From Verrucomicrobiota bacterium (lineage in GTDB: Bacteria > Verrucomicrobiota > Verrucomicrobiia > Opitutales > Opitutaceae), in NCBI GenBank assembly GCA_016871755.1, contig VHCJ01000007.1:62001-126000 (forward strand): a stretch of 64,000 nucleotides of DNA, given 5' to 3'. The position numbers and the translations under genes are program-made. Below are positions 10,401 to 19,191 of this stretch, one piece after another. Each line of letters begins with the position of its first letter. The stretch's first letter is position 1. Below the pieces are notes generated by a model that did no database searches, had not been told where the DNA came from, and saw only the letters and a program-made list of their open reading frames with translations.

Positions 10401-10627
10401 CGCTCGATGTTCGAACCCGTGACGACGAAACGCTGGAGCGCGATCGTCTCCTCCTTCGCCGGGGTTGCCGCAGCGGCGGCGGTTGCCGGAGTGGTACGTG
10501 GTGCCGGAGCGACTTGCGCCACTGCGGACAGCAGCGGGGCGGCGAGCAAGGCGAGGGCGAGGGAGCCGGGGCCGACGAGGCGGCGCGGCAGATCGGGCGT
10601 GCATGGTGGCGCGGAACGGTAGGTCAT
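7475..10627 (-). CDS. TonB-dependent outer-membrane receptor
   Basis: A 1050-residue outer-membrane receptor. After the signal peptide there is a TonB-box-like ETIALQRFVVTGSN. The plug domain (about residues 60-190) has the usual ending RIEVLRDGASSIYGSDAVGG, and a long beta-barrel closes with SFELTRRF, whose C-terminal Phe is typical of barrel insertion signals. There is no SusD-like partner nearby, so it belongs to the stand-alone receptors common in Opitutaceae. The ligand is unknown; the neighbouring AbgT transporter raises the possibility of peptide or folate-breakdown substrates, but only by position. I chose the ATG at 10627 for the signal peptide. Confidence 0.9.
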   Translation of the reverse strand: MTYRSAPPCTPDLPRRLVGPGSLALALLAAPLLSAVAQVAPAPRTTPATAAAAATPAKEETIALQRFVVTGSNIERLDLEKVVPVSIVDQDAITARGAVLPADLLTSLPSVVNLPENETRLGSSGARGDNANLNLRNMGATATLILVNGRRMAVNPMTAGLSQAVNVNQLPTRGIERIEVLRDGASSIYGSDAVGGVINYVLRRQFDGSEASLRIGAPEHGGGESVQGSYTFGTSLDGGRGRIFGTIEALYRDALFLTERDFSRFADSSARAEPPFNVAGGPFDARSARGYWPTFRIGTGTAANYFRPVNGTPALTAVAPTRTANPEFFLDLNQFGMAAPRTRRSNAFVSGEFDVSERITAFADVSYYTALSTMRRQPLALNAPTSDQLMVMAIDNPFNPYGSRFYSATGTPNSDGTPRLTGAPRTISFTAMTLAGLAAESVDTRADVIRLAAGLKGRLGGSWSWEGSGFYNRVKGSDEAFRDVRESRLQQVLQRTDANAYNPFGYTFKVENNAVVADRPYSNPQAVVDAFSEVYVRNATSSITSGDVRTAGTLLDAWAGPIRTAAGAEYRRETLDDLRPPFSGENPAGSGLDPLNNDFLLHPPRPDVIGQRRISSVYAELVVPLIAPNQSLPLLHSVELTASGRYERYSDFGDTTKPKVGLNWRPVPAVMLRGSYNEGFMAPSLAALFTSPRWTISAGAGDPDNYRNPVTREGPYVQRTYFGGNPNLKAQESEGFTYGTVIDVPAVKGLSVTADWWQISRENLLGQRSVAQIRDSDTALLIAYTRSQLAAGKAISTIDVGSGTPAYKGDPDVVRYALTPEDAAVFATYNTANAATPDALRAAAGRIFSLNRPFVNISTSEHAGLDLGLRYVVPQTPFGNVVLNTEWSRLSKSESTLAPANLPPVLNNGLYAGGAARWRGTTTVAWRRGAWSALAGAYFVGKTHDSGATTTAAIYESLGRPGYIEPFFTGSQTVYRRVVDPVITYNLTVGYSFGAGAPVFLRNSKVSLGVVNLTDKEPPLNTSEGFSYDPGVFQSLLPGRTWSFELTRRF

Positions 10628-10659
10628 CGGAATGAGGCCGGGGACCTTGCCTGCGCGAT

Positions 10660-10686
10660 GTGACGCGCCCGGGGCGGGCGCGTCAC
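10660..10686. repeat. 11-bp perfect hairpin between the AbgT and TonB-receptor genes
   Basis: Inverted arms GTGACGCGCCC and GGGCGCGTCAC enclose a 5-nt loop. No T-run follows on either strand. It lies 33 nt upstream of the receptor start and downstream of the AbgT stop, so it could be a leader structure or an mRNA 3' stabiliser. Confidence 0.5.
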
Positions 10687-10798
10687 GGTGCCGCAACAGC
10701 TGCGGCGGAATGTGCCATTACCGTGTCAGCGCGACGAAGCGAGCGTCCGGAAGACCGAGCGACGCCAGACGCCGCGGGCGTCGTATCCGGTCACCGCA

Positions 10799-12358
10799 TC
10801 AGCGCGCGGGCGCGAGCGTCAGCAGTGCATCCGGGCCGAGGGGCCAGCCGAGCGCGATCCAGAGGATGAGCAGCGCGAGCCAGACGGCGAGGAACGCCAC
10901 GGAGTACGGAAGCATCGTGGCGATCATCGTGCCGATGCCGGCGGACGGGACGTGGCGCTGCGCGTAGCTGAGGGCGAGCGGGAACATGCCCATCAGCGGC
11001 GTGATGATGTTCGTGACGCTGTCGCCGACGCGGAAGGCGGCCTGCGTGAGTTCCGGGCTGTAACCCAGCAACATGAACATCGGCACGAAGATGGGTGCGA
11101 GCAGGGCCCACTTGGCCGAGGCGCTGGCGATCATCAGGTTCACCGAGCCCGTGAAGAGCACGAGGGCGATCATGAGCAGAATCGGCTGATCCTGCAGGCC
11201 AAGCCCCCGGATCAGGTCCGCGCCCTTGACCGCGATGACCGTGCCGAGGTTGGTCCAGTTGAAGAACGCGATGAACTGCGCGGCGAAGAACGCCATCACG
11301 AGGTAGGACCCCATCGTCGCCATCGCGGTGTTCATGCCCTTGGCGACATCGTGGTCGCTGCGCACCGTGCCGGCGGCGATCCCGTAGGCGAGGCCGGAGA
11401 CGAAGCCCGCGAGGAAGATGAACGCGGTCAGGCCGCGGATGAAATAGCTCTGGAAGAAGTCGGCGGGATTACCCGGATCGCGCAGGAAACCCTGTCCCGC
11501 ACCGCCCACCGGCAGGCAGCCCCAGACGGTGATGGCGGCCAGCGCGAGGGAGGCCACCGACGCCGCCATCAACCCGCGCCGCTCCGCTGTGCTCAACGGC
11601 GTGAGGGGTTCGCGTGGACTCGAGCCTTCGTAGCGGCCGAGGCGCGGCTCGACGATGCGGTCCGAGACCCACCAGCCCACGCCGGTGACCAGGAAGGTCG
11701 AGACGGCCATGAAGTAGTAGTTGGCGAAGGCGGTGACGCGGATGCCGGGCTGGATGATCTGCGCGGCCACCTCGCTGATGCCGGAGAGCAGCACGTCGAT
11801 CGTGCCGAGCAGGAGGTTGGCGGAGAAACCGCCGCTGACGCCGGCGAAGGCCGCGGCGAGGCCGGCCAGCGGGTGCCGACCCACGGCGTGGAAAATCCCG
11901 GCCGCGAGCGGCAGCAGGAGTACATAGCCGACGTCGCCGCCGATGTTCGACATCACGCCGGCGAAGACGACCATCGGCGTGAGCAGGCGGGCTGGCGAGG
12001 AAAGGACGATCAGCCGCAACGCCGCGCCAATCAGCCCCGTGTACTCGGCCACCGCGATGCCGAGGAGGCACACAATCACTGTCCCCAGCGGGGGGAAGTT
12101 GATGAAATTTCCAATCACTCCCGTCAGGATCCGGTGCAGACCCTCGACGGAGAAAAGGCTGACCACCGCAACCGCCTTGCCGGTCGTGGGATGCGTCGCC
12201 GATACTCCCGCCTCCGCCAGCGGCCAGGAGAGCAGGACGACGGCGGTGGCAAGGAGGGCGAAGAGCGTGGCGGGGTTGGGGAGCCGGTTGCCGACGCGCT
12301 CCACCGCGCCAAGCACGCGTTGCAGACGCGTGGAGGAGGAACCTGGGGTGGGGGCCAT
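10799..12358 (-). CDS. abgT: AbgT-family transporter
   Basis: A 519-residue polytopic inner-membrane protein with about 11-13 hydrophobic segments. Family hallmarks are the N-terminal ERVGNRLPNPATLFALLA, the pore-region GGDVGYVLLLPLAAGIF and VSGGFSANLL, and the second-repeat TNLGTVIA. AbgT proteins import p-aminobenzoyl-glutamate or export sulfonamides using the proton or sodium gradient; which role applies here cannot be told. I chose the ATG at 12358 because it places the VERVGN motif at the usual distance from the N-terminus; ATGs at 12406 and 12442 are also in frame. Confidence 0.85.
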   Translation of the reverse strand: MAPTPGSSSTRLQRVLGAVERVGNRLPNPATLFALLATAVVLLSWPLAEAGVSATHPTTGKAVAVVSLFSVEGLHRILTGVIGNFINFPPLGTVIVCLLGIAVAEYTGLIGAALRLIVLSSPARLLTPMVVFAGVMSNIGGDVGYVLLLPLAAGIFHAVGRHPLAGLAAAFAGVSGGFSANLLLGTIDVLLSGISEVAAQIIQPGIRVTAFANYYFMAVSTFLVTGVGWWVSDRIVEPRLGRYEGSSPREPLTPLSTAERRGLMAASVASLALAAITVWGCLPVGGAGQGFLRDPGNPADFFQSYFIRGLTAFIFLAGFVSGLAYGIAAGTVRSDHDVAKGMNTAMATMGSYLVMAFFAAQFIAFFNWTNLGTVIAVKGADLIRGLGLQDQPILLMIALVLFTGSVNLMIASASAKWALLAPIFVPMFMLLGYSPELTQAAFRVGDSVTNIITPLMGMFPLALSYAQRHVPSAGIGTMIATMLPYSVAFLAVWLALLILWIALGWPLGPDALLTLAPAR

Positions 12359-12649
12359 CAAGGCAGCGAATGAGGTGGCGTCCGGGACGCAAGCCTCCTG
12401 CGGCATGAGCTCGCTGCAGTGCGGTGCGGTGCGGAACAACACGGTGCCGTGCGGTGCGCCCTGCCACGTGGGGCCGGGCGGGTCAATCGGTAGGCTTGCG
12501 TCGTCGCCTCCGTCGCCACGCCGCGGCGCGGCGCGGCGTGGCGCATCGCGACGGTGCCCCCCGTCGAACCGTCGCGCTCAGCGCCGTTTGGCTTGCCGTG
12601 CGGGATCGGGTGCGGTGCATTTTCGTCTCCCGTCATCTCCTTTCCCCGC
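12359..12649. other. Divergent intergenic region with GTGCG runs and a 12-bp palindrome
   Basis: No gene is seen between the divergent abgT and PVC haem-protein genes. The stretch at 12417-12458 repeats GTGCG-like pentamers. A perfect 12-bp inverted repeat (CGCCACGCCGCG at 12514-12525, CGCGGCGTGGCG at 12532-12543) has a 6-nt loop and no T-run, so it is not a classical terminator. Confidence 0.6.
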
Positions 12650-15430
12650 ATGACTGACTCGCTCCGCCCCCTGGTCCGCTCGTTCCTTCGTCCGTCGCGT
12701 CACCTCGCACCCCGGTGGGTCGCGGCCGGGTGCGTCGGTGCCGTCACCGCGCTGGCCCAGCCGGCCCCGGCGCCTGCGCCGGCGTCGTCGTCCACCGCCG
12801 TCGCGGCGTCGGCGGCGAAGGATCCGGAGATCGTGACGACGGATCTCTTCACGCTGCCCGAGGGTCTTGAGATCACGGTGTGGGCGCACACGCCGCTGGT
12901 CCGCAACCCGACCAACATCGACTTCGACGAGCGCGGCCGCCTCTGGGTGGCCGAGGGCGTGAACTACCGGAGCAACGCCCAGCGTCAGCCGGCGGGCGAC
13001 CAGATCCTCGTCCTCGAGGACACCGACGGCGACGGCCGCGCGGATCGCTCCGACCGCTTCGTGCAGGAGCCCGGCTTCATCGCTCCGCTCGGCGTCGCGG
13101 TGCTCGGCGACAAGATCGTGGTCTCCCAGACGCCCGACCTGCTGGTCTTCACCGACGTCGACGGCGACCGCCGCTTTGACCCGGCCAAGGATCGTCGCGA
13201 GGTGCTCCTCACCGGTTTCAACGGCAAGAACCACGACCACAGCCTGCACTCGGTCACCGCCGGTCCCGATGGCCTATGGTACTGGAACGCGGGCAACAAT
13301 GGCGCGCTCTTCACGGACCGCTCCGGCAAGACCTTCCGGGTCGGCAGCCCCTACGATCCGAGGGGCAAGGAGCCCCTGTTCAACCCGACGCTCATCGCCG
13401 GACAGCGCAGCGACGATGGCCGCGTCTGGATCGGAGGCTTCATGGCCCGCATGAATCCGGACGGCACCAACGTCACGATCATCGGCCACAACTTCCGCAA
13501 CAGCTACGAACAGTCGATCACCTCCTTCGGCGATGTGTTTCAGTCGGACAACGACGATCCGCCGGCGTGTCGCGTGAGCTTCGTGCTGGAGTATGGCAAC
13601 GCGGGCTTCGCCTCGCTGGATGGCCAGCGTTCCTGGCAGGCGGATCGCCGTCCGGGGCAGGACATCCCGACTGCCCAGTGGCGGCAGGAGGACCCGGGTT
13701 CGATGCCGCCGGGCGATGTCTACGGCGGTGGTTCGCCGACCGGCGTGGCCTTCTACGAAAACGGCGCGCTCGATCCGAAGTGGAATGGCCTGCTGCTCGC
13801 GTGCGAGGCCGGCCGGAACGTGATCTTCGGCTACCTCCCGAGGCCCGAGGGCGCGGGATTCCGCCTCGATCGCATGGACTTCCTCACCTCGAACCCGATG
13901 AAGCAGTTCGCGGGCTCGGACTTCGTCCAAGGCAAGGTCAACCGCGAGCTCCGCACGTGGTTTCGCCCCTCGGACGTGATCGTTGGTCCCGACGGAGCGA
14001 TCTACGTTGCGGACTGGTTCGATCCGCGCGTCGGCGGCCACGCCGACTTCGACAAGGCGACCAGCGGCACCATCTACCGGATCGCGCCGAAGGGCTTCCG
14101 CTCAAAGGTGCCGACGTTCGATCTCGCGACCACGGCCGGGCAGATCGAGGCCCTGCGCAGTCCCGCCGTGAACGTCCGCAACCTCGGCTTCACGCGTCTC
14201 AAGGCGCAGGGTGAGGCGGCGGTTCCCGCGGTGGCGGCGCTGTTGTCCGATTCCAACCGCTTCATTGCCGCGCGCGCCGTCTGGCTGCTCGCGCAGATGG
14301 GCCCCGCCGGGGTCGCGCGTGTGCGCCCGCTGCTCAACGCCAAGGACGATGCGCAGCGCCTCCTCGCCCTCCGCGCCCTCCGCCGTGCGGGCATCGACAT
14401 TCTGGAAAACGCCCGCCGTCTCGTGACGGATCCGTCCCCGGCCGTGCGGCGGGAAGTGGCGGTGGTGCTGCGCGACCTTCCGGCGGCCGACAGCGTGCCA
14501 CTGCTCGTGCAACTGGCGCGCCAGTATGACGGCCAGGATCGCACCTACCTCGAAGCGTGGGGCATCGGCTGCGAAGGCAAGGCGTCGGAGGTGTACGCGG
14601 CGCTCCTCGCGGACCAGCCGGCCAAGCCGGAGTCGTGGACCCCGGCGTTCGCGCGACTCGCGTGGCGACTGCACCTTCCGGAGTCGGCGGCCGCCTTCCG
14701 CGCCCGGGCGTTGGCTGCGTCGCTCTCGCCGGAACTGCGCAAGGAAGCGATGACGGCGCTCGCCTTCATGCCCTCCGCCGAGGCGGTTGCGGCGATGGTG
14801 GAGCTGGCGACCAGTAAGGAGTTTTCGGATACGGAGACCGCGAACTGGTGGCTCCGCAACCGCATGGGCAACCTCTGGGAGCCCTTCGACGTCGGCGGGG
14901 CGATGGAGGCGCGCGGCCTGCCGAACCCGGAGAAGGCGGTGCTCACGTCCTCGATCATCCCGGAGCCCCCGGCGACGGCCTCGCCCGGACCCGGCGTTCC
15001 TGAGATTCTGGAGCTCTCCGGCGACGCGGCCCGCGGCAAGGATGCGGTCGCGGCCTGTTACCTCTGCCACAAGATCGGCCGCGTCGGGAACGATTTCGGA
15101 CCGAACCTGACGGTGTTTGGCCGACAGCAGCCGCGCGAGGTGATTGCCCAGGCGATCCTCTATCCCTCGGCGGACATTTCGCACGGCTTTGACGGCAGCC
15201 GGATCGAGACCCACGACGGCGTGGTCATCGACGGCATGATCCTCTCGCAGCGCAGCCCGATGATCGTGCGCATGATGGGTGGGACCACGCAGCAGATCTG
15301 GCGCAAGCGGATCAAGTCGATCACGCGCCACGAACGCTCGCTGATGTTCACCCCGCAGCAACTCGGCCTGACCCCGCAGTCCGTGGCCGACATCATCGCC
15401 TACCTGCAGTCGGACCTGATCGAGCGCTGA
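12650..15430 (+). CDS. PVC-type haem-binding dehydrogenase with C-terminal cytochrome c
   Basis: A 926-residue exported protein. After a signal peptide and Ala/Pro linker comes a propeller-type membrane-bound dehydrogenase domain (about residues 60-480, starting with FTLPEGLEITVWAHTPLVRN). HEAT-like repeats follow (about residues 490-740), then a C-terminal cytochrome c with one CxxCH (CYLCH near residue 803) inside the PVC haem-binding module (ACYLCHKIGRVGNDFGPNLT). This architecture is characteristic of Verrucomicrobia and Planctomycetes. It probably oxidises a sugar or alcohol in the periplasm and passes electrons to its haem; the substrate is unknown. The chosen ATG opens the signal peptide, and 32 more codons are open upstream. 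Confidence 0.88.
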   Translation: MTDSLRPLVRSFLRPSRHLAPRWVAAGCVGAVTALAQPAPAPAPASSSTAVAASAAKDPEIVTTDLFTLPEGLEITVWAHTPLVRNPTNIDFDERGRLWVAEGVNYRSNAQRQPAGDQILVLEDTDGDGRADRSDRFVQEPGFIAPLGVAVLGDKIVVSQTPDLLVFTDVDGDRRFDPAKDRREVLLTGFNGKNHDHSLHSVTAGPDGLWYWNAGNNGALFTDRSGKTFRVGSPYDPRGKEPLFNPTLIAGQRSDDGRVWIGGFMARMNPDGTNVTIIGHNFRNSYEQSITSFGDVFQSDNDDPPACRVSFVLEYGNAGFASLDGQRSWQADRRPGQDIPTAQWRQEDPGSMPPGDVYGGGSPTGVAFYENGALDPKWNGLLLACEAGRNVIFGYLPRPEGAGFRLDRMDFLTSNPMKQFAGSDFVQGKVNRELRTWFRPSDVIVGPDGAIYVADWFDPRVGGHADFDKATSGTIYRIAPKGFRSKVPTFDLATTAGQIEALRSPAVNVRNLGFTRLKAQGEAAVPAVAALLSDSNRFIAARAVWLLAQMGPAGVARVRPLLNAKDDAQRLLALRALRRAGIDILENARRLVTDPSPAVRREVAVVLRDLPAADSVPLLVQLARQYDGQDRTYLEAWGIGCEGKASEVYAALLADQPAKPESWTPAFARLAWRLHLPESAAAFRARALAASLSPELRKEAMTALAFMPSAEAVAAMVELATSKEFSDTETANWWLRNRMGNLWEPFDVGGAMEARGLPNPEKAVLTSSIIPEPPATASPGPGVPEILELSGDAARGKDAVAACYLCHKIGRVGNDFGPNLTVFGRQQPREVIAQAILYPSADISHGFDGSRIETHDGVVIDGMILSQRSPMIVRMMGGTTQQIWRKRIKSITRHERSLMFTPQQLGLTPQSVADIIAYLQSDLIER

Positions 15431-15530
15431 TGCCGGGGGGCGGGAGCCCGTGGAGTCTTCAAGCAGGCCGCTTTGGGGCGAATGCGGCTCGCTCGGCCAC
15501 ACCCGGCGACGGCGCCTCCAACTCCGTCGC

Positions 15531-17780
15531 TCAGAACTCGTCGTAGGCGATCTGCTGCGGTGTCACGCCGAGTTCCGCGAGCATCCGGGTGCAGGCCTTG
15601 ATCATCATCGGCGGGCCGCAGAGGTAGTATTCGACGGCGAGCGGGTTCGGATGGTCCTTCAGGTACTGCTGCAGCACGACCTCGTGGATCATCCCGGTCG
15701 GGCCGGTCCAGCCGTCCTCCGACAGCGGGGACGAGAGCGCGACCTCGAACCGGAAGTTGCCGTGCTGCGCCGCGAGGCCGCGGAAGTAGTCCTCGTAGAA
15801 CAGCTCCTGCCGCGACCGCGCGCCGTACCAGTAGCTGACCCGGCGGGCGGTGCGCTCGGTCTCGAAGAGGTGCGAGAGGTGGGCGCGGAGCGGAGCCATG
15901 CCGGCGCCGCCGCCGATGTAGATCATTTCCTTCTGGGTGGGCTTGACGTGGAAGTCGCCGAACGGGCCGATGGCAGTGACCGTGTCGCCCGGCTTAAGGT
16001 TGAACATGTACGCCGAGCCGACGCCGGGCGGGCAGTCCTGACCCGGGGGTGGTGTGGCGATGCGGACGTTGAGACGGAGCGTGCGCTCGGTCCGCTGGTT
16101 GCTGGCGAGCGAGTAGTTGTTGCGGCGGCCGCCCTGCGGGTGATGGGCGACGAGATCGAACACGTGCTGCCGTTCCCAGACCTCGGCGTACGGAGCCGGG
16201 ATGTCGAACTCGCGGAAACGCAGGTTCTCGTAGGCGGGGATGTCGAACTGGAGGTAGTCGCCCAGCGTGAAGGCGACTGTCCCGGCGTCGTCGAGGGGTT
16301 CGAGGATGAGTTCCTTGATGAAGGTGGCGACGCTGCGGTTGCTCACGACCCGGAGGCGGTAGGTGCGCTCGGGCCGGGCGCCGGCGCCGCCGGGGCGGGC
16401 GACGTTGAGATGGATGCGGCCGTGGCGTTCCTCGATTGGGTAGGTGGCGAGGCCGCGGCAGACCGGTGGGCGCGCGGGCGAGCCGTCGGCGAGGTGGAAG
16501 CGACCGTTGTGCTTCGGGCATTCGATGATGCCGTCCTTGACGAGGCCGCCGGCGAGGTGGGTGTTGCCGTGGATGCAGATGCCGTCGGTGGCGAAGAGCT
16601 TCCCGGCGCCGTCGCGGATGAGCGCATAGGTCCGCTTCCCGTGGTCGAACCGCAGAACGTCGCTGGGGCCGAGGTCGCCCGCAGCGCAGACTTCGATCCA
16701 GCCCGCGGCGTCGGGCCGGGTTCCGCCGCTGATGCCGGCGGCGCCGGTCCGGGGCTTGGGCGCGGGGAGCTGGCGTTTCACATAGTGCGCCGGGTCCTTT
16801 ACTTGGCGAAGGAGGTTCGGGACGATCTCCTTCCACGCGGCGAGCAGGCTCGGATACGGCGTCGGCATGTCGTCCTTCACGATCGCGTGGAGTTCCGGGA
16901 GGCGGTGGTAGGGCACCAGCGGGAACATGTGATGCTCCACGTGGTAGTTCATGTTCCAGTACAGATACCGGTGGATGGCGTTCATGTAGACCGTCCGGCA
17001 GTTGAGCCGGTGGTCGAGGACGTTCTCCGCGAGGCCGGCGTGCTGGGTCTTGCCGTAAAGCACCATGAGCCAGGAGCCGAGGAGGTTGGTCAGGCCGACG
17101 TAGAGCAGCGGCAGGATGCTTTGCGTGACGACGGCCAGGGCGATGACGCCGGCGTAGATCGCGACGTAGATGCGGGCGCGGACGTAGATCTTCGGGAATT
17201 CGCCCTCGGGGATGTACGTCTTCTCTTCCGGCAGCATGCGGCCGGTCGCGTGCGTAAGGATCTTCCGGAAGTAGACCGGGTAGACGCCGATGTTGAAGAA
17301 CGACAGGATCTGCCTTCGCAGGTGCGGCGGGCGCGGCACGGCGATCTCGGGATCGCGGCCGACGATGATCGTGTCGCTGTGGTGGCGCGTGTGGCTCCAG
17401 CGCCAGACCGTGGACTCGCGCATGACCATGAACGACGCGATCTCGTACAGCGCGTTGTTCATCCAGTCCGTCCGGAACGCGGTGCCGTGCTGCGACTCGT
17501 GCCAGCGGGAGTCGGACGTCGACGCATAGAGCACCGCGTACACCGCGTAGGGCAGGGCGGCCCACCACGTCGGCCAGAGCACGTAGGTGGCGTAGCCGGA
17601 GCCGAGGATCAGGGCGAACCAGAGGATCGTGTCGCGAATGGCCGGACCGTTGCGGCGCTCGAGGAGCTTGCGCATCGTCTCGCGCGGGACAGGGCACTGG
17701 TACCAGTCGGCCTCGGCGAGGCCCTTCTCCACGGCGCGGCGCGCGTTCTCGCCGACGAGGCTGTAATCCAACGTCATCAT
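15531..17780 (-). CDS. Fatty-acid-desaturase / Rieske / NqrF-like reductase fusion
   Basis: A 749-residue single polypeptide with three modules. Residues 1-330 form a membrane di-iron desaturase/hydroxylase with histidine boxes HESQH (94-98), HTRHH (130-134) and HVEHH (280-284) and several membrane segments. Residues 355-465 are a Rieske [2Fe-2S] domain with CIH (402-404) and CPKH (421-424). Residues 470-749 are an FAD/NAD(P)H reductase like the C-terminal part of NqrF, with NYSLAS (flavin site), GGGAGMAP (nucleotide site), CGPPMM and a terminal YDEF. The order suggests a self-sufficient oxygenase: NAD(P)H to FAD to Rieske to di-iron centre. Rhizobial MocD/MocE supplies a desaturase-like enzyme and a Rieske partner as separate proteins. 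The substrate is unknown. Confidence 0.85.
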   Translation of the reverse strand: MMTLDYSLVGENARRAVEKGLAEADWYQCPVPRETMRKLLERRNGPAIRDTILWFALILGSGYATYVLWPTWWAALPYAVYAVLYASTSDSRWHESQHGTAFRTDWMNNALYEIASFMVMRESTVWRWSHTRHHSDTIIVGRDPEIAVPRPPHLRRQILSFFNIGVYPVYFRKILTHATGRMLPEEKTYIPEGEFPKIYVRARIYVAIYAGVIALAVVTQSILPLLYVGLTNLLGSWLMVLYGKTQHAGLAENVLDHRLNCRTVYMNAIHRYLYWNMNYHVEHHMFPLVPYHRLPELHAIVKDDMPTPYPSLLAAWKEIVPNLLRQVKDPAHYVKRQLPAPKPRTGAAGISGGTRPDAAGWIEVCAAGDLGPSDVLRFDHGKRTYALIRDGAGKLFATDGICIHGNTHLAGGLVKDGIIECPKHNGRFHLADGSPARPPVCRGLATYPIEERHGRIHLNVARPGGAGARPERTYRLRVVSNRSVATFIKELILEPLDDAGTVAFTLGDYLQFDIPAYENLRFREFDIPAPYAEVWERQHVFDLVAHHPQGGRRNNYSLASNQRTERTLRLNVRIATPPPGQDCPPGVGSAYMFNLKPGDTVTAIGPFGDFHVKPTQKEMIYIGGGAGMAPLRAHLSHLFETERTARRVSYWYGARSRQELFYEDYFRGLAAQHGNFRFEVALSSPLSEDGWTGPTGMIHEVVLQQYLKDHPNPLAVEYYLCGPPMMIKACTRMLAELGVTPQQIAYDEF

Positions 17781-17889
17781 GGTCTGTCCGGAGTTTGAGT
17801 TTCGGGTATTGGGTCCAGTCCGGCGCGTGGCTGCGTCAGGGCCTGCATTCGGGACTGCGGCGAGCCGGATCCGCCGCGTCCCCGGCTGA

Positions 17890-19191
17890 TCAAGGCGTGT
17901 AGTACGAGCCCATCGCGGCGACGATCGCAGCGCGGGCGGCGGCGGGGTCGATCACGCCGTTGTGGCGCCAGAGGATCTGGCCGCCGGGGGCGACGAGGAT
18001 CGTGTGCGGCACCGGGCCGGGCCATTCGGGATCGAGCACCGCCGCGAGGCGCTCCTGCGAGCCTTCGGTCGTGAGATAATGGTTCGTGCGACGGCCCTCA
18101 CGTTCGACGGATTTCTGCCGGCGCCCGCTCAGCCCGGCACCCTGTTTCTGGAGGAAAGCCTGGGCCCGGGCGAGATCCTTGGGGTCGTCGAGGCTTACGC
18201 TGATGAAGTCGAATTCCCGCATGTCGTACTGGCGGGCGATTTCGACGAGGTCCGGGAATTCCTCTACGCACGGCGCGCACCAGGTCGCCCAGACGTTGAT
18301 GAGGCGGTGCTTGCCGGTCGGGTTGGCGCGGAGCGCGGCGAGGCCGTCGGCGTCGATCTTTTCCACGGTCACGGGGGTCCGGTCCCACGCGGCGGCGGCG
18401 GCGACGTGGCCGGCGCGCTTCTCGCGCCACTTGGTCGAGCAGCCGTGCGGCTTGGTCCGCTCGACCGGCACGGGGCGGCCATCGAGCAGGGCGAAGATCG
18501 CGTTGCGGGCGTCGGGGTGGCGGATCGTGGCTTCGTCGACGAAGCGGGAATCATCGAAGCGGCCCGCGTAGCGGAGGCGGCGCTCCTTGTCGAAAATGAA
18601 GACGTGCGGCGTGGCGAGGCAGCCGTAGGCCCGCGCGACCTGCTGGGTCTCGCCGTCGTAGAGGTACGGGAAGTCCCAGCCGTTCTTGGCCGCGTAGGGC
18701 TTCATGTCCTCGAACGAATCGTTGTACTCGCCGTAACCGAGCTCGTCGATGCTCAGGCCCTCGGGATGGTTGGGGTTGATGGCGACGAGCGCGAAGCTGC
18801 GCGAACGGAGTTCGTTGCGGAGCGCTTGGAGGCGTCGCTCGATTGCGTGCGAGGTCGGGCAGTGATTGGACGTGAAGAGGACCATCAGCACATCCGGCCC
18901 GGCGAAGTCGCTGAGCTTCCACGTGCGGCCATCGATTCCCGGAAGCGCGAAGTCCGGCGCCGCGTCGCCGATCTGCAGCGTTCGCAGCGATGGCGGGTGA
19001 CCCGAGGCGTCGAGCTTCTCCAGCGCGGGTGCCGCCACGGCGGCGTTGGCGGCGCGGCTGGAGGGGGGCGTGGCGACGATGGCGGCGACGACCGCCGCGA
19101 CGCAGAGGGCCGCGGCGAGGGTCCGCTTGGCTTGGGCGGTGGGCGTCACGGTGGTCGCGCGGCGGAGGAAGGAAGCGTGGAACGAGGGCAT
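17890..19191 (-). CDS. Exported protein with two thioredoxin folds (redoxin + TlpA-like)
   Basis: A 433-residue protein with a signal or anchor helix at about residues 24-42. The first thioredoxin fold (about 72-240) begins with the peroxiredoxin/redoxin motif IGDAAPDFALPGIDG. It has a single Cys in the usual active-site place (NHCPTS, Cys111) and a second Cys before the cis-proline (GCLATPH, Cys191). The second fold (about 275-430) has a complete TlpA-type WCAPC (304-308). Two domains in one chain suggest periplasmic disulfide reduction or peroxide handling; the substrate is unknown. It lies 109 bp upstream of the desaturase fusion, in the same orientation. Confidence 0.8.
   Translation of the reverse strand: MPSFHASFLRRATTVTPTAQAKRTLAAALCVAAVVAAIVATPPSSRAANAAVAAPALEKLDASGHPPSLRTLQIGDAAPDFALPGIDGRTWKLSDFAGPDVLMVLFTSNHCPTSHAIERRLQALRNELRSRSFALVAINPNHPEGLSIDELGYGEYNDSFEDMKPYAAKNGWDFPYLYDGETQQVARAYGCLATPHVFIFDKERRLRYAGRFDDSRFVDEATIRHPDARNAIFALLDGRPVPVERTKPHGCSTKWREKRAGHVAAAAAWDRTPVTVEKIDADGLAALRANPTGKHRLINVWATWCAPCVEEFPDLVEIARQYDMREFDFISVSLDDPKDLARAQAFLQKQGAGLSGRRQKSVEREGRRTNHYLTTEGSQERLAAVLDPEWPGPVPHTILVAPGGQILWRHNGVIDPAAARAAIVAAMGSYYTP

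Noticed and set aside
10688-12373. Long plus-strand open frame opposite abgT, rich in His, Arg, Asp and Glu.
   Set aside because: It mirrors the third codon bias of abgT and has no hydrophobic core or family motif.
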